Origin: Candidatus Omnitrophota bacterium
GTDB lineage: Bacteria > Omnitrophota > Gorgyraeia > JAFGHF01
Assembly: GCA_016939375.1 (NCBI GenBank)
Contig: JAFGHF010000023.1
Coordinates: forward strand, 1-40,215
Direction of reading: 5' to 3'
Length of the DNA stretch: 40,215 nt
Positions 1 through 8,847 of this stretch are shown one piece after another (positions within the stretch are counted from its first letter, which is position 1; every line of letters starts with the position of its first letter). Position numbers and translations under genes: made by a program. The notes under the pieces were generated by a model. That model was not told where the DNA came from. It worked only from the letters and a program-made list of their open reading frames with translations, and did no database searches.

Positions 1-884
1 AAGCCGACCTTAAGATAGGAGTAGACCTTTTATATGGCACCGGCAGAGGTTACCTCGACCAGCTGCTTAAAGAAACCGGTTGCGAGGTTTTAGCTCTACA
101 TGGAAAGCTGGATTCCTTTTTTGGCGGCCTGCCTCCGGAGCCGGCAGAAGAGCAACTTGCCGAGTTGACCGCGCTTGTCAAAAAAAGGCGCTTGCATTTG
201 GGCCTGGCCGTTGATGGCGACGCTGACCGCTTTGGCATCGTAGATGCAGACGGTACATATATAAACGCCAACCAGGTCGTAAGCCTTCTCACCGAACATA
301 TGATGTTGACCAGGAGCAGGCAGAAAAGGGTGGCTAGGACATTGGCTACGACCCATATGGTAGATGCCTTGGCTAAGAGAAGAGGGCTTAAGACGGTCGA
401 GACTCCGGTGGGCTTCAAATTTATCGGCCAGGAATTGGCCAAGGGAGGTTGCTTGATAGGCGGAGAGGAATCCGGTGGGCTTTCCATTGTCGGGCATGTG
501 CCGGAGAAAGACGGAATCCTCGCTTGTCTTCTCATCGCTGAAATGGTAGCCATCAGGAAGAAGCCTCTGACAAATATCCTCAAGGAATTATATAGCCAGG
601 TAGGCCCGTTTTATACGGCAAGGATCGATTTTCATTTGAATAAGGAAGAGAAACAGGATGTAGCAGTCAGGCTCAAGTCTTTTTCGCGCAAAAAAACGGT
701 ATTAGGAGAGAGAGTGGCCCGATATGTGGGTTTAGACGGCCATAAGTTTATTTTTACCGACGGCAGCTGGTTGATGTTCCGTGTAAGCGGCACCGAACCG
801 GTGGTACGCTGTTATTTGGAAGCGCATGCCAGAAAGAAATTAAGAGACCTGCAGGCCTTAGGGCACAGAATGATATCAAAATAG
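1..884 (+). CDS. Phosphomannomutase/phosphoglucomutase family protein, 3' part only
   Basis: The open frame runs in from the window edge (first full codon at base 3), so the N-terminal part with the phosphoserine loop is missing; 293 residues are visible. The alpha-D-phosphohexomutase superfamily interconverts sugar 1- and 6-phosphates. Three family signatures are present in order: the metal-binding loop DGDADRFG at about visible residue 70, the sugar-binding loop GEESGG at about 154, and the C-terminal phosphate-binding loop RVSGTEP at about 260. I cannot separate PMM, PGM and GlmM from this fragment; the GEESGG loop fits the PMM/PGM group. It ends just before the eno promoter, so it belongs to the preceding transcription unit. 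Confidence 0.9.
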   Translation, partial: ADLKIGVDLLYGTGRGYLDQLLKETGCEVLALHGKLDSFFGGLPPEPAEEQLAELTALVKKRRLHLGLAVDGDADRFGIVDADGTYINANQVVSLLTEHMMLTRSRQKRVARTLATTHMVDALAKRRGLKTVETPVGFKFIGQELAKGGCLIGGEESGGLSIVGHVPEKDGILACLLIAEMVAIRKKPLTNILKELYSQVGPFYTARIDFHLNKEEKQDVAVRLKSFSRKKTVLGERVARYVGLDGHKFIFTDGSWLMFRVSGTEPVVRCYLEAHARKKLRDLQALGHRMISK

Positions 885-895
885 CAAAAAATTGG

Positions 896-924
896 TTGAC
901 AATAGACGATAAATGCGCTATAGT
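896..924 (+). promoter_or_regulatory. Sigma70-type promoter for eno
   Basis: TTGACA at 896-901 and TATAGT at 919-924 are separated by exactly 17 bases. The pair lies in the short gap between the phosphohexomutase stop and the eno start, about 22 bases before the eno ATG. The -35 is a perfect consensus match. It probably drives eno, the FtsB/DivIC-like gene and the S1 gene. Confidence 0.8.
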
Positions 925-928
925 CTAA

Positions 929-2493
<1,565 letters not shown>

Positions 2494-2501
2494 ACGCATC
2501 C

Positions 2502-2873
2502 ATGGAAGCAACATTTAATATCGGCGATACTATCGAAGCGGAAGTGACCAAGATCACCGAATTTGGCGCTTTTGCCAAGATCAACGGGGGGCGCAACCTA
2601 GGCCTGATCCATATCTCCCAGGTCTCAGACGATTTCGTCAAAGACATCGGCGAGCATCTTAGGGTCGGAGATAAAGTAAAGGCGCGAATAATCAAAATAG
2701 GCCCCGGCAAAAAGATTGATTTGAGCCTAAAAAAGGCTCAGAGCCAGCGTCCTCTCAAGAGTAATTCTGGTTTTAAGACTTCTGACTTTGAAGAAAAATT
2801 GCAGAGGTTTCTCAAGGAATCTCAGCAAAGTCTAGCCGATTTAAAAAAACACAACGAAAAATATCATAAATAG
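2502..2873 (+). CDS. S1 RNA-binding domain protein
   Basis: A 123-residue protein consisting of one S1 (OB-fold) RNA-binding domain at residues 1-72 and a charged, probably flexible C-terminal tail. The S1 hallmarks are visible: GDTIEAEVTKITEFGAFAKI near the start, then GLIHISQVSD and GDKVKARIIKIGPGKKIDLS. It resembles the single-S1 proteins related to the S1 repeats of ribosomal protein S1 and PNPase (YugI/GSP13 type). It lies 8 bases after the FtsB/DivIC-like gene and ends 5 bases before the interrupted initiator tRNA. A role in translation or RNA metabolism is inferred from the domain only. Confidence 0.85.
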   Translation: MEATFNIGDTIEAEVTKITEFGAFAKINGGRNLGLIHISQVSDDFVKDIGEHLRVGDKVKARIIKIGPGKKIDLSLKKAQSQRPLKSNSGFKTSDFEEKLQRFLKESQQSLADLKKHNEKYHK

Positions 2874-2912
2874 AACAGCGCGGGGTGGAGCAGCCTGGTA
2901 GCTCGCAAGGCT

Positions 2913-3575
2913 CGATGGACACAAAGCTCAAAGCCGACATTGCGGAAGCAGCCGTCGCAACAGAACTTCTCAAAAGAGGATTTAGGTTGCTACGGCCTGT
3001 AGGGGATTGATTAGCTTATGATTTAGGTATCGATCTTCAACAGAAGTTAGTTCGCATCCAAGTGAAAAGCGCTTGGTTTGACGAAAAGTCTAAGTGTTAT
3101 GTTGCTGATGCACGTCGTACGAAGACAAATCGTCGAAGAATGTTGAGGAAACGTTATAATGCGAATGACTTTGATTTTGCAATAATCTACCTTGCCGGTA
3201 CAAACGCGTGCTATATAATGCCTGTATCTGAATTTTCTAGTTATGGAAGCACTATAACGTTTGTGGAATCAGATAAGAGGCAACGCAAGCCAAGGTCGGC
3301 AAAGTACAGAGAACGCTGGGATTTGTTGTCCAATGGGTCCCTTAGGCGGTAACGCCTGGTGGAAAACCTGTCAAATTCGGTGGAACCCTCGATTTAAAAA
3401 TCAAGGCAATACCGAGCCAAGCCCGAAATAGGGAAGGTGTAGAGACTAGTTGGCAGGGATCCAGCACTAATTTTAACAAAAGCCAATGCTGGATTAAGGT
3501 ATAGTCCAGACTACAAACGCAATACTAATTTGAAGCTAGAATTAGTGTTGGGGCAGTGAAAGCTGTAGTAGTAAG
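2913..3575 (+). mobile_element. Group I intron (IC3-like) in tRNA-fMet
   Basis: A 663-nt insertion in the anticodon loop. The 5' exon ends in U and the intron ends in G, as group I splicing requires. The 3' part carries recognisable core elements: GGCAATACCGAGCCAAGCC at 3405-3423 (P4-P6, Q-like), GGTGTAGAGACTAGTTGGCA at 3436-3455 (P7 region, R), and AAGGTATAGTCC at 3496-3507 (S). These resemble the bacterial tRNA introns of subgroup IC3. A hairpin AGGCG/CGCCT at about 3344-3357 contains the stop of the internal reading frame. Size, host gene and encoded nuclease family all match the Synechocystis tRNA-fMet intron. Confidence 0.9.
2915..3352 (+). pseudogene. Intron-encoded PD-(D/E)XK homing endonuclease, I-Ssp6803I-like, with internal stop
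   Basis: Reading from the ATG at 2915, three bases into the intron, gives a 145-codon frame with one in-frame TGA at codon 32 (3008-3010) and otherwise intact coding to TAA at 3350-3352. The product resembles the group I intron PD-(D/E)XK endonucleases (I-Ssp6803I type, about 150 residues): Glu11 in ADIAEAAVATELLKRG, Asp36 in LAYDLGID, then IQVKSAW with Gln49 and Lys51. The stop interrupts the GD-x-LAYDL motif, where an Arg codon CGA would need only one C-to-T change. A GTG at 3062 could start a fragment, but it would lack Glu11, Asp36 and Gln49. It is probably a decaying homing endonuclease; a sequencing error is the alternative. Confidence 0.82.
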
Positions 3576-3632
3576 CATAACCTTGAGGTCGCCCGTTCGA
3601 ATCGGGCCCCCGCTACCATAGTTAGGGCAAAG

Positions 3633-3665
3633 AAGCCGCTTTATTAAATTAGAGCGGCTTTTTTT
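3633..3665 (+). terminator. Rho-independent terminator after tRNA-fMet
   Basis: Perfect 8-bp stem AAGCCGCT (3633-3640) with AGCGGCTT (3653-3660), a 12-base loop and a run of seven T. It starts 15 bases after the tRNA CCA end and probably ends the tRNA transcript. Confidence 0.88.
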
Positions 3666-3675
3666 GCTTTACCAG

Positions 3676-3802
3676 GATTTTTACGGGTGGCGAGGGTGCT
3701 AGCTTTTGGAGCGCAGCAAAAGAAAACACGGACAATATAAGTTTCTTCTGCTGTAATTTTGCGAGCACCAAAAGCGCACCCGAGACAGGACCCGTAAAAA
3801 TC
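3676..3802. repeat. Imperfect foldback (inverted repeat) element
   Basis: The outer arms GATTTTTACGGGT (3676-3688) and ACCCGTAAAAATC (3790-3802) are exact complements. Inside them GGGTGC-TA-GCTTTTGG (3694-3709) pairs with CCAAAAGCGCACCC (3768-3781) with a two-base bulge. The element occupies most of the gap between the tRNA terminator and the purB promoter. No gene is credible here. It resembles the foldback elements at 13955 and 18066 in design but not in sequence. Confidence 0.65.
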
Positions 3803-3832
3803 TTTAGACCCAAAAAGACTCTAAAGAAAGCA

Positions 3833-3861
3833 TTGACGCATATTGCCATATTTGGTATAAT
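3833..3861 (+). promoter_or_regulatory. Sigma70-type promoter for the pur operon
   Basis: TTGACG (3833-3838) and TATAAT (3856-3861) are separated by 17 bases, 27 bases before the purB ATG. A strong Shine-Dalgarno (AAGGGGG, 3877-3883) follows. No PurR-type operator or purine riboswitch is visible between promoter and gene. Confidence 0.8.
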
Positions 3862-3888
3862 AATTTCTCTTTTGAAAAGGGGGTAGAG

Positions 3889-5181
3889 ATGATAGAAAGA
3901 TATACTCTTCCCAAGATGGGCCGCATTTGGGAGGATGAAAACAAGTTCCGCCAGATGCTAGAGGTGGAACTTTTAGTTTGTGAAGCCTTAGCCAGAGAGG
4001 GATTAATCCCTAAACAGGCCTTGTTGCACATCAAACAAAAAGCTAAAGTAAGCCCAGCCCGTATTCAGGAGATCGAAAACAAGACCCGCCATGACATAAT
4101 CGCTTTTGTGACTCAGGTTTGCGAGAATCTAGGTCAATATTCCCGCTATTTCCATTTTGGCCTGACTTCCAATGATCTATTGGACACCGTTTTGGCCCTT
4201 AATCTCAAAGAAGCAGCTAAGATCCTGGCCGATGACATGAAAAAGCTGATGGTTTCTTGCGCCAAAAAGGCCAGAGAGCATAAAAATACCATATGTGTAG
4301 GCAGGACCCATGGTATTCATGCCGAGCCGATTACATTCGGGCTGAAACTGGCCCTTTTTTATGACGAATTGAAACGCGGCCTGCAGAGATTGGAGCGGGC
4401 CCAAGAGGCCGTAAGTTACGGCAAGATCGCCGGGGCAGTAGGGGCATATACCCATCTTGACCCGTCCATTGAACAATATGTTTGTAAAAAATTAAACCTT
4501 AAACCGGTAAGTATTTCCACGCAAGTAGTGCCTCGCGACAGGCATGCCGAATTTCTTGGTTGCTTGGCCTTGATCGCCAGTTCCTTAGAAAGATTTGCCC
4601 TTGAGATCCGCCACCTGCAGCGTACAGAAGTGCAAGAAGCCTTAGAGCCTTTTACTAAGACGCAAAAGGGCTCGAGTGCGATGCCTCATAAGCGCAACCC
4701 GATTCTTTGTGAAAGGATCTGCGGATTAGCCCGCATTCTAAGGGCCAACGCCATGGCGGCGCTAGAGAATGTCGCCCTTTGGCATGAGCGGGATATCAGC
4801 CACTCTTCAGTGGAAAGAGTGATAATGCCCGATTCCACGATCTTATTGGATTACATGTTGACCAAGGTCGACTGGATAGTGGAAAATATGGTGGTGTATA
4901 AAGAAAAGATGCGCGAAAACCTGGAAGAGAGCCGTGGTCTAATATACTCCCAGCGCGTACTCTTGGCTTTAATGGCAAAAGGCGTTTCGCGCACTGACAG
5001 CTACGATCTAGTACAAAAATGTGCCTCACGCGTATGGGAGAGCAATTTGCATTTTAAAGAAGCACTGGCCAACGACCCACGCATTAAAAAGTATCTTAAC
5101 GCAAAAGAGATCGAAAGCTATTTCGACCACAAGTTTTATTTACGTAACGTAGATAAGATTTTCAAAAGAGTAGGACTATAG
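3889..5181 (+). CDS. purB: Adenylosuccinate lyase
   Basis: Catalyses two fumarate-releasing steps of purine synthesis: SAICAR to AICAR and adenylosuccinate to AMP. 430 residues, normal for the short bacterial form. The fumarase/aspartase superfamily signature SSAMPHKRNP is at about residues 263-272, with the flexible-loop catalytic serine in SSAMP. GRTHGIHAEPITFG (about 142-155) and TSNDLLDT (about 94-101) are the other conserved catalytic regions. ATG at 3889 has a strong Shine-Dalgarno. First gene of purB-C-M-D-E; purC follows 12 bases later. Nothing odd. Confidence 0.97.
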   Translation: MIERYTLPKMGRIWEDENKFRQMLEVELLVCEALAREGLIPKQALLHIKQKAKVSPARIQEIENKTRHDIIAFVTQVCENLGQYSRYFHFGLTSNDLLDTVLALNLKEAAKILADDMKKLMVSCAKKAREHKNTICVGRTHGIHAEPITFGLKLALFYDELKRGLQRLERAQEAVSYGKIAGAVGAYTHLDPSIEQYVCKKLNLKPVSISTQVVPRDRHAEFLGCLALIASSLERFALEIRHLQRTEVQEALEPFTKTQKGSSAMPHKRNPILCERICGLARILRANAMAALENVALWHERDISHSSVERVIMPDSTILLDYMLTKVDWIVENMVVYKEKMRENLEESRGLIYSQRVLLALMAKGVSRTDSYDLVQKCASRVWESNLHFKEALANDPRIKKYLNAKEIESYFDHKFYLRNVDKIFKRVGL

Positions 5182-5193
5182 CAAGGAGCGAAG

Positions 5194-5898
5194 ATGAAAA
5201 AAGGCAAGTTGATTTATGAAGGAAAGGCAAAAAAAGTTTACGAGACCGAAAATCCAGACCTTTTGATCCAGGAGTTTAAAGATGATGCCACGGCCTTTGA
5301 TGCCACTAAGCGGGGCACGATCCGGGAAAAAGGGGTATGTAACAATAAAATATCCGCTCAGCTATTTAAACTTTTGGAGAGCAAGGGGATACCCACACAC
5401 TTGGTAGAGCTGCTAAGCGACCGGGAGATGTTGGTAAAGAGGCTGGACATCGTGCCGGTGGAAGTAACCATTCGCAACATAGTGGCCGGGGGCATGGCCA
5501 AATTGCTGGGATTGGATGAAGGCATCGAGCTAAAAGTACCGGTTTTAGAATTTCATTATAAGAGCGATGCCCTGCACGACCCCTTGATCAATGAATATCA
5601 TATTTTTGCCCTGGATTTAGCTCAAGAAAAAGAGATCAAGGCGATCACCCAATATTCATTCGAGATCAATGGCATATTGCAGAAATTTTTTGATCATGTC
5701 GGCTTGAAGCTGGTGGACTTTAAATTAGAATTTGGCCGGCACAAGGATAAAATACTTTTGGGCGATGAGATCTCTCCCGATACCTGCCGGCTTTGGGATA
5801 AAGACACCAATAAAAAACTGGATAAGGATCGGTTCCGCAGGGATTTAGGCAATATCGAAGAAGCATATCAGGAAGTAGCTAAGAGGGTGCTTTCATAG
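5194..5898 (+). CDS. purC: Phosphoribosylaminoimidazole-succinocarboxamide synthase (SAICAR synthetase)
   Basis: Joins aspartate to CAIR using ATP, giving SAICAR, the substrate of PurB encoded just upstream. 234 residues, the usual compact bacterial form. Family features are the N-terminal [13 protein letters not shown] with its nucleotide-binding Lys-rich turn, [12 protein letters not shown], the [15 protein letters not shown] stretch at about residues 90-104, and [13 protein letters not shown] at about 190-202, which matches the C-terminal signature. The Shine-Dalgarno AAGGAG (5183-5188) is well placed for the ATG. It is co-transcribed with purB. The 96-base gap to purM contains a small perfect hairpin (5953-5967) with no T run. 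Confidence 0.97.
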   Translation: MKKGKLIYEGKAKKVYETENPDLLIQEFKDDATAFDATKRGTIREKGVCNNKISAQLFKLLESKGIPTHLVELLSDREMLVKRLDIVPVEVTIRNIVAGGMAKLLGLDEGIELKVPVLEFHYKSDALHDPLINEYHIFALDLAQEKEIKAITQYSFEINGILQKFFDHVGLKLVDFKLEFGRHKDKILLGDEISPDTCRLWDKDTNKKLDKDRFRRDLGNIEEAYQEVAKRVLS

Positions 5899-5994
5899 AT
5901 TTCTTTTTTTGCTTTAAGCTGTTGACGGCCGTACCAGCTGTTATTGGTACTTAGTTTCCTTCGGAAACAGGTGCTCAAGGCGGAGGTTATTTAA

Positions 5995-7047
5995 GTGGCG
6001 AAAAGACGCAAAATAAACTATAAGCAGGCGGGAGTGGATGTTGAGAAGGCGGAAGCGTTTGTGCAGCAGATTAAGCGCTTAGTCAAAGCTACTCATCGCC
6101 CGGGATGGTTAGGCAATATCGGCTCGTTCGGCGGATTTTTTGAATTGCCCAGAGGGTATAAAAAGCCGGTCTTGGTCTCCTCCAGCGACGGTGTGGGCAC
6201 AAAGCTCAAAATTGCATTTTCATCCGGCATCCATGATACGGTAGGAATTGATTTAGTGGCCATGAATGTAGATGATTGCGTTTGCTCTGGCGCAGAGCCG
6301 CTTTTTTTCTTGGACTACATTGCTACCGGTAAACTGGAGAAGAAGACCTTGGTCGAAGTTGTCAAGGGCATAGCCAGAGGCTGCATTAGCGCTGGTTGTG
6401 CCTTGATCGGCGGAGAAACAGCAGAGATGCCCGACTTCTATCAAGAAGGGGAATATGATTTATCGGGATTTTGCCTAGCGGTCGTAGAGAAAGATAAGAT
6501 CATTGACGGCTCAAAGACGCGTTTGGGAGATCATATTATCGGCCTGGCCTCTTCCGGTCTACATTCCAACGGCTTTTCCCTGGTGAGAAAATTGTTTTCT
6601 CAAAAAGAACTCAAAAAAAGAGCTAAGGAATTTCTTGTCCCCACTCGCATTTATACTAAAGCAATCTTATCTTTATTACGAACCACGGACTACGCCTGCC
6701 CTCCGAAGCCTCGGCGAAGGCGGGAACCACGAACCACGATAAAAGGCATTGCCCACATAACCGGCGGTTCATTTATTGACAAAATACCGCGGATCATCCC
6801 TGCAGGCCTGTCGGCGGAGATCTGTAAGAGTTCCTGGCCCATTGCGGAGATCTTCCATGAGATGAAATCCCGTTCTGGGCTTTCTCCTCGGGAGATGTTT
6901 CGCACCTTTAATATGGGCATAGGGATGGTTTTAGTGGTCGAACCTAAAAAAAGTCAGGCAATAACCAGGTATTTACAAAGAAAACACAAACTTAAGTCTT
7001 GGATAATCGGTGAGATAGTAAAAGGGAAAAGGGAAGTATTAATATGA
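5995..7047 (+). CDS. purM: Phosphoribosylformylglycinamidine cyclo-ligase (AIR synthetase) with repeat-encoded insert
   Basis: ATP-dependent closure of the imidazole ring (FGAM to AIR). 350 residues. Conserved regions include INYKQAGVDV at the N-terminus, SSSDGVGTKLKIA, AMNVDDCVCSGAEPLFFLDY, IGGETAEMPDFY and IAHITGGSF. The start is GTG at 5995 with GGAGG at 5982-5986. Between AILSLL and IKGIAHITGG there are about 20 residues rich in Arg and Pro that family members I know do not have. They are encoded by a palindromic repeat flanked by ACCACGA-type direct repeats (about 6679-6739). The frame is preserved and both flanks align normally, so the enzyme is probably functional with a surface-loop insert. 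The last four bases overlap purD. Confidence 0.96.
   Translation: MAKRRKINYKQAGVDVEKAEAFVQQIKRLVKATHRPGWLGNIGSFGGFFELPRGYKKPVLVSSSDGVGTKLKIAFSSGIHDTVGIDLVAMNVDDCVCSGAEPLFFLDYIATGKLEKKTLVEVVKGIARGCISAGCALIGGETAEMPDFYQEGEYDLSGFCLAVVEKDKIIDGSKTRLGDHIIGLASSGLHSNGFSLVRKLFSQKELKKRAKEFLVPTRIYTKAILSLLRTTDYACPPKPRRRREPRTTIKGIAHITGGSFIDKIPRIIPAGLSAEICKSSWPIAEIFHEMKSRSGLSPREMFRTFNMGIGMVLVVEPKKSQAITRYLQRKHKLKSWIIGEIVKGKREVLI
6679..6739 (+). repeat. Palindromic repeat inserted in frame within purM
   Basis: The core pairs CCTGCC (6695-6700) with GGCGGG, and an inner CCGA pairs with TCGG. The core is flanked by heptamer-like direct repeats: ACGAACC and ACGGACT before it, ACCACGA twice after it. The motif CCTGCC...GGCGGG recalls the CCTGCCC...GGGCAGG centre of the intergenic foldback elements near 14030 and 18135. 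It adds about 20 codons without breaking the frame. Confidence 0.7.
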
Positions 7048-8309
7048 AGATATTGGTAATCGGCTCCGGCGGAAGAGAGCATTGCCTGGTCTGGAAGCTC
7101 ACCCAGTCGGACAGAGTCAAGGAGATCTTTTGTGCTCCCGGAAACGGTGGCACAGAGGGCCCGGCTAAGAACGTCAATATCGCCGCCGCAGACGTAAAGA
7201 CATTGGCGGATTTCGCAAATGAGAAAAAGATCGACCTTACTGTCGTAGGCCCTGAGGTCCCGCTTGTAAAAGGTATAGTCGATGAATTTCAAAGGCGGGG
7301 TTTAAAAGTATTTGGCCCAAGACAGGAGCTGGCCCTTTTAGAAGGCAGCAAGGTCTTTGCTAAAGAAAAGATGGCTCAATTCTCGGTACCCACGGCTGAT
7401 TTTGGCGTATTCTCTAACTATCAACAGGCAGAACAATATATTTGCGATAAAGGCACTCCCATTGTATTGAAAGCAGACGGCTTGGCTTCGGGCAAAGGAG
7501 TCTTTGTCGCCAACAATAAGAACGAGGCTTTAGAGGCCCTGAAGATTATCACGGTAGATAGGAAGTTTGGAGATTCGGGGAATAAATTAGTTGTTGAACA
7601 GTGTCTGTTAGGAGAAGAGGCTTCGGTGCTTGTGTTCTCCGATGGAAAAAATATGCTACCCCTGGCTTCCTCCCAAGACCATAAAAGGATCTATGATGGG
7701 GATAGAGGGCCCAATACAGGAGGAATGGGCGCATATTCTCCGGCCCCGGTTGTGAGCGATGTGGTTTGGCAAAAAATAAATCTCGAAATCTTACAACCGT
7801 TGACAGAAGGATTAGCTAGAGAGGGCAAAAAATATACGGGTGTTCTGTATTTGGGCCTGATGCTTACCGATTCCGGACCCAAAGTACTGGAGTTTAACGT
7901 ACGTTTTGGAGACCCCGAGACCCAGGCGATTTTACCGCGACTAAAAAATGATCTGGCTGAAATAATGATTGCCACCATCGAAGGCAATCTGGATAGATTT
8001 ACTTTGAGCTGGGATAATCGCGCCTGTATTTGCGTAGTTGTTGCATCAGGAGGCTACCCCGGAGAATATGAAAAAGGAAAAGAGATTCACGGTTTGCAGC
8101 AAGCAATAAAAGTTCCCGATACATTTGTTTTTCATGCCGGCACAAAAAGAGAAAACAACAAATATCTTACTGCCGGAGGGCGGGTTTTAAATATAGTGTC
8201 TTTGGGAGAGGACATCGGCCGGGCAAAGCAACAGGCTTACCAAGCCGCGCAGGAAATAAATTTTGAAAAGATGTATTTTCGAAGAGATATCGGATGGAGG
8301 GCTTTATAA
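7044..8309 (+). CDS. purD: Phosphoribosylamine--glycine ligase (GAR synthetase)
   Basis: ATP-dependent ligation of glycine to 5-phosphoribosylamine, the second step of purine synthesis. 421 residues, an ATP-grasp enzyme. Visible are the N-terminal MKILVIGSGGREHCLVWKL, the ATP-grasp lysine region PIVLKADGLASGKGVF at about residues 138-153, and the catalytic signature LEFNVRFGDPETQAILPRL at about 279-297. The start overlaps the purM stop (ATGA), and purE starts three bases after its stop. Length and motifs are ordinary. Confidence 0.97.
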   Translation: MKILVIGSGGREHCLVWKLTQSDRVKEIFCAPGNGGTEGPAKNVNIAAADVKTLADFANEKKIDLTVVGPEVPLVKGIVDEFQRRGLKVFGPRQELALLEGSKVFAKEKMAQFSVPTADFGVFSNYQQAEQYICDKGTPIVLKADGLASGKGVFVANNKNEALEALKIITVDRKFGDSGNKLVVEQCLLGEEASVLVFSDGKNMLPLASSQDHKRIYDGDRGPNTGGMGAYSPAPVVSDVVWQKINLEILQPLTEGLAREGKKYTGVLYLGLMLTDSGPKVLEFNVRFGDPETQAILPRLKNDLAEIMIATIEGNLDRFTLSWDNRACICVVVASGGYPGEYEKGKEIHGLQQAIKVPDTFVFHAGTKRENNKYLTAGGRVLNIVSLGEDIGRAKQQAYQAAQEINFEKMYFRRDIGWRAL

Positions 8310-8311
8310 AC

Positions 8312-8794
8312 ATGAGACCTAAAGTGGCAATAATAATGGGAAGCACATCTGATCTACCTGTCATGTCTGAAGCAGAAAATATGTTAAAAAGTTTCGGCTT
8401 GCGGTCCGAAGTAAAGGTGCTTTCAGCGCACCGCACTCCTTTGGCCACTATAAATTACGCTGTATCGGCTAGGCAGAAAGGGATCAAGGTGATCATTGCC
8501 GGTGCCGGAGGCGCAGCCCATTTAGCCGGAGTAATTGCCGCACATACTATTTTACCGGTTATCGGCGTACCCATGACCACTACTCACTTAAAAGGTATCG
8601 ACTCATTATTTTCTACTGTCCAGATGCCTTCCGGCGTCCCCGTGGCCACAATGGCTATTGGAAAGTCGGGAGCAAAGAACGCCGCCATCTTGGCTGCAGA
8701 GGTCTTGGCCTTAGAAGATGAAAAGCTACATAAGAAATTGTTGCAGTTTAAAAAGAAACTGGCTGCCTCGATAAAAAAGAAGACAAAAAAGTAA
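8312..8794 (+). CDS. purE: N5-carboxyaminoimidazole ribonucleotide mutase
   Basis: Rearranges N5-CAIR to CAIR (class I), or carboxylates AIR directly in class II enzymes. The motifs KVAIIMGSTSDLPVM at the N-terminus, VLSAHRTP at about residues 37-44 and IAGAGGAAHLAGVIAAHT are diagnostic. I start it at ATG 8312 because GGAGG (8296-8300) lies 11 bases upstream. An upstream ATG at 8294 overlaps purD and would place this Shine-Dalgarno inside the gene. This gives 160 residues, the usual size. No purK partner is in the window; it may be elsewhere or the enzyme may be class II. Confidence 0.95.
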   Translation: MRPKVAIIMGSTSDLPVMSEAENMLKSFGLRSEVKVLSAHRTPLATINYAVSARQKGIKVIIAGAGGAAHLAGVIAAHTILPVIGVPMTTTHLKGIDSLFSTVQMPSGVPVATMAIGKSGAKNAAILAAEVLALEDEKLHKKLLQFKKKLAASIKKKTKK

Positions 8795-8847
8795 TTTCGC
8801 CAAAGAGCTCAGCCGTCATCGGGTTTTAAATTAAGGAGAAAATAAGA

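Larger units (their letters stand above)
2879..3618 (+). tRNA. Initiator tRNA-fMet (CAT), interrupted by a group I intron
   Basis: The mature tRNA is the join of 2879-2912 and 3576-3618. Joining them gives a full cloverleaf: acceptor CGCGGGG with CCCCGCT, D stem GAGC/GCTC, anticodon stem CAAGG/CCTTG around loop CTCATAA, T stem GCCCG/CGGGC, and an encoded CCA end. Position 1-72 is a C/U mismatch, the hallmark of bacterial initiators, so this is fMet rather than elongator Met or Ile2. The anticodon stem has A-U, G-C, G-C where E. coli has three G-C pairs, a variant known in some bacteria. The intron lies between U33 and C34. Splicing is required to make a usable initiator from this gene. Confidence 0.93.

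Noticed and set aside
3008..3010. TGA recoded as an amino acid (selenocysteine or alternative code)
   Set aside because: All other genes in the window read normally with TGA as a stop (for example lpxC-fabZ, the TPR gene and the LMW phosphatase), no SECIS-like element is evident, and a single transition explains the codon.
3062..3352. Separate 96-codon gene starting at GTG 3062
   Set aside because: It is the 3' part of the intron endonuclease frame. It lacks Glu11, Asp36 and Gln49 and has no Shine-Dalgarno, so I treat it as part of the broken gene.
5899..5994. Terminator or riboswitch between purC and purM
   Set aside because: Only a 6-bp hairpin with a 3-base loop and no T run is present. 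The stretch is too short for a purine riboswitch and lacks its core.
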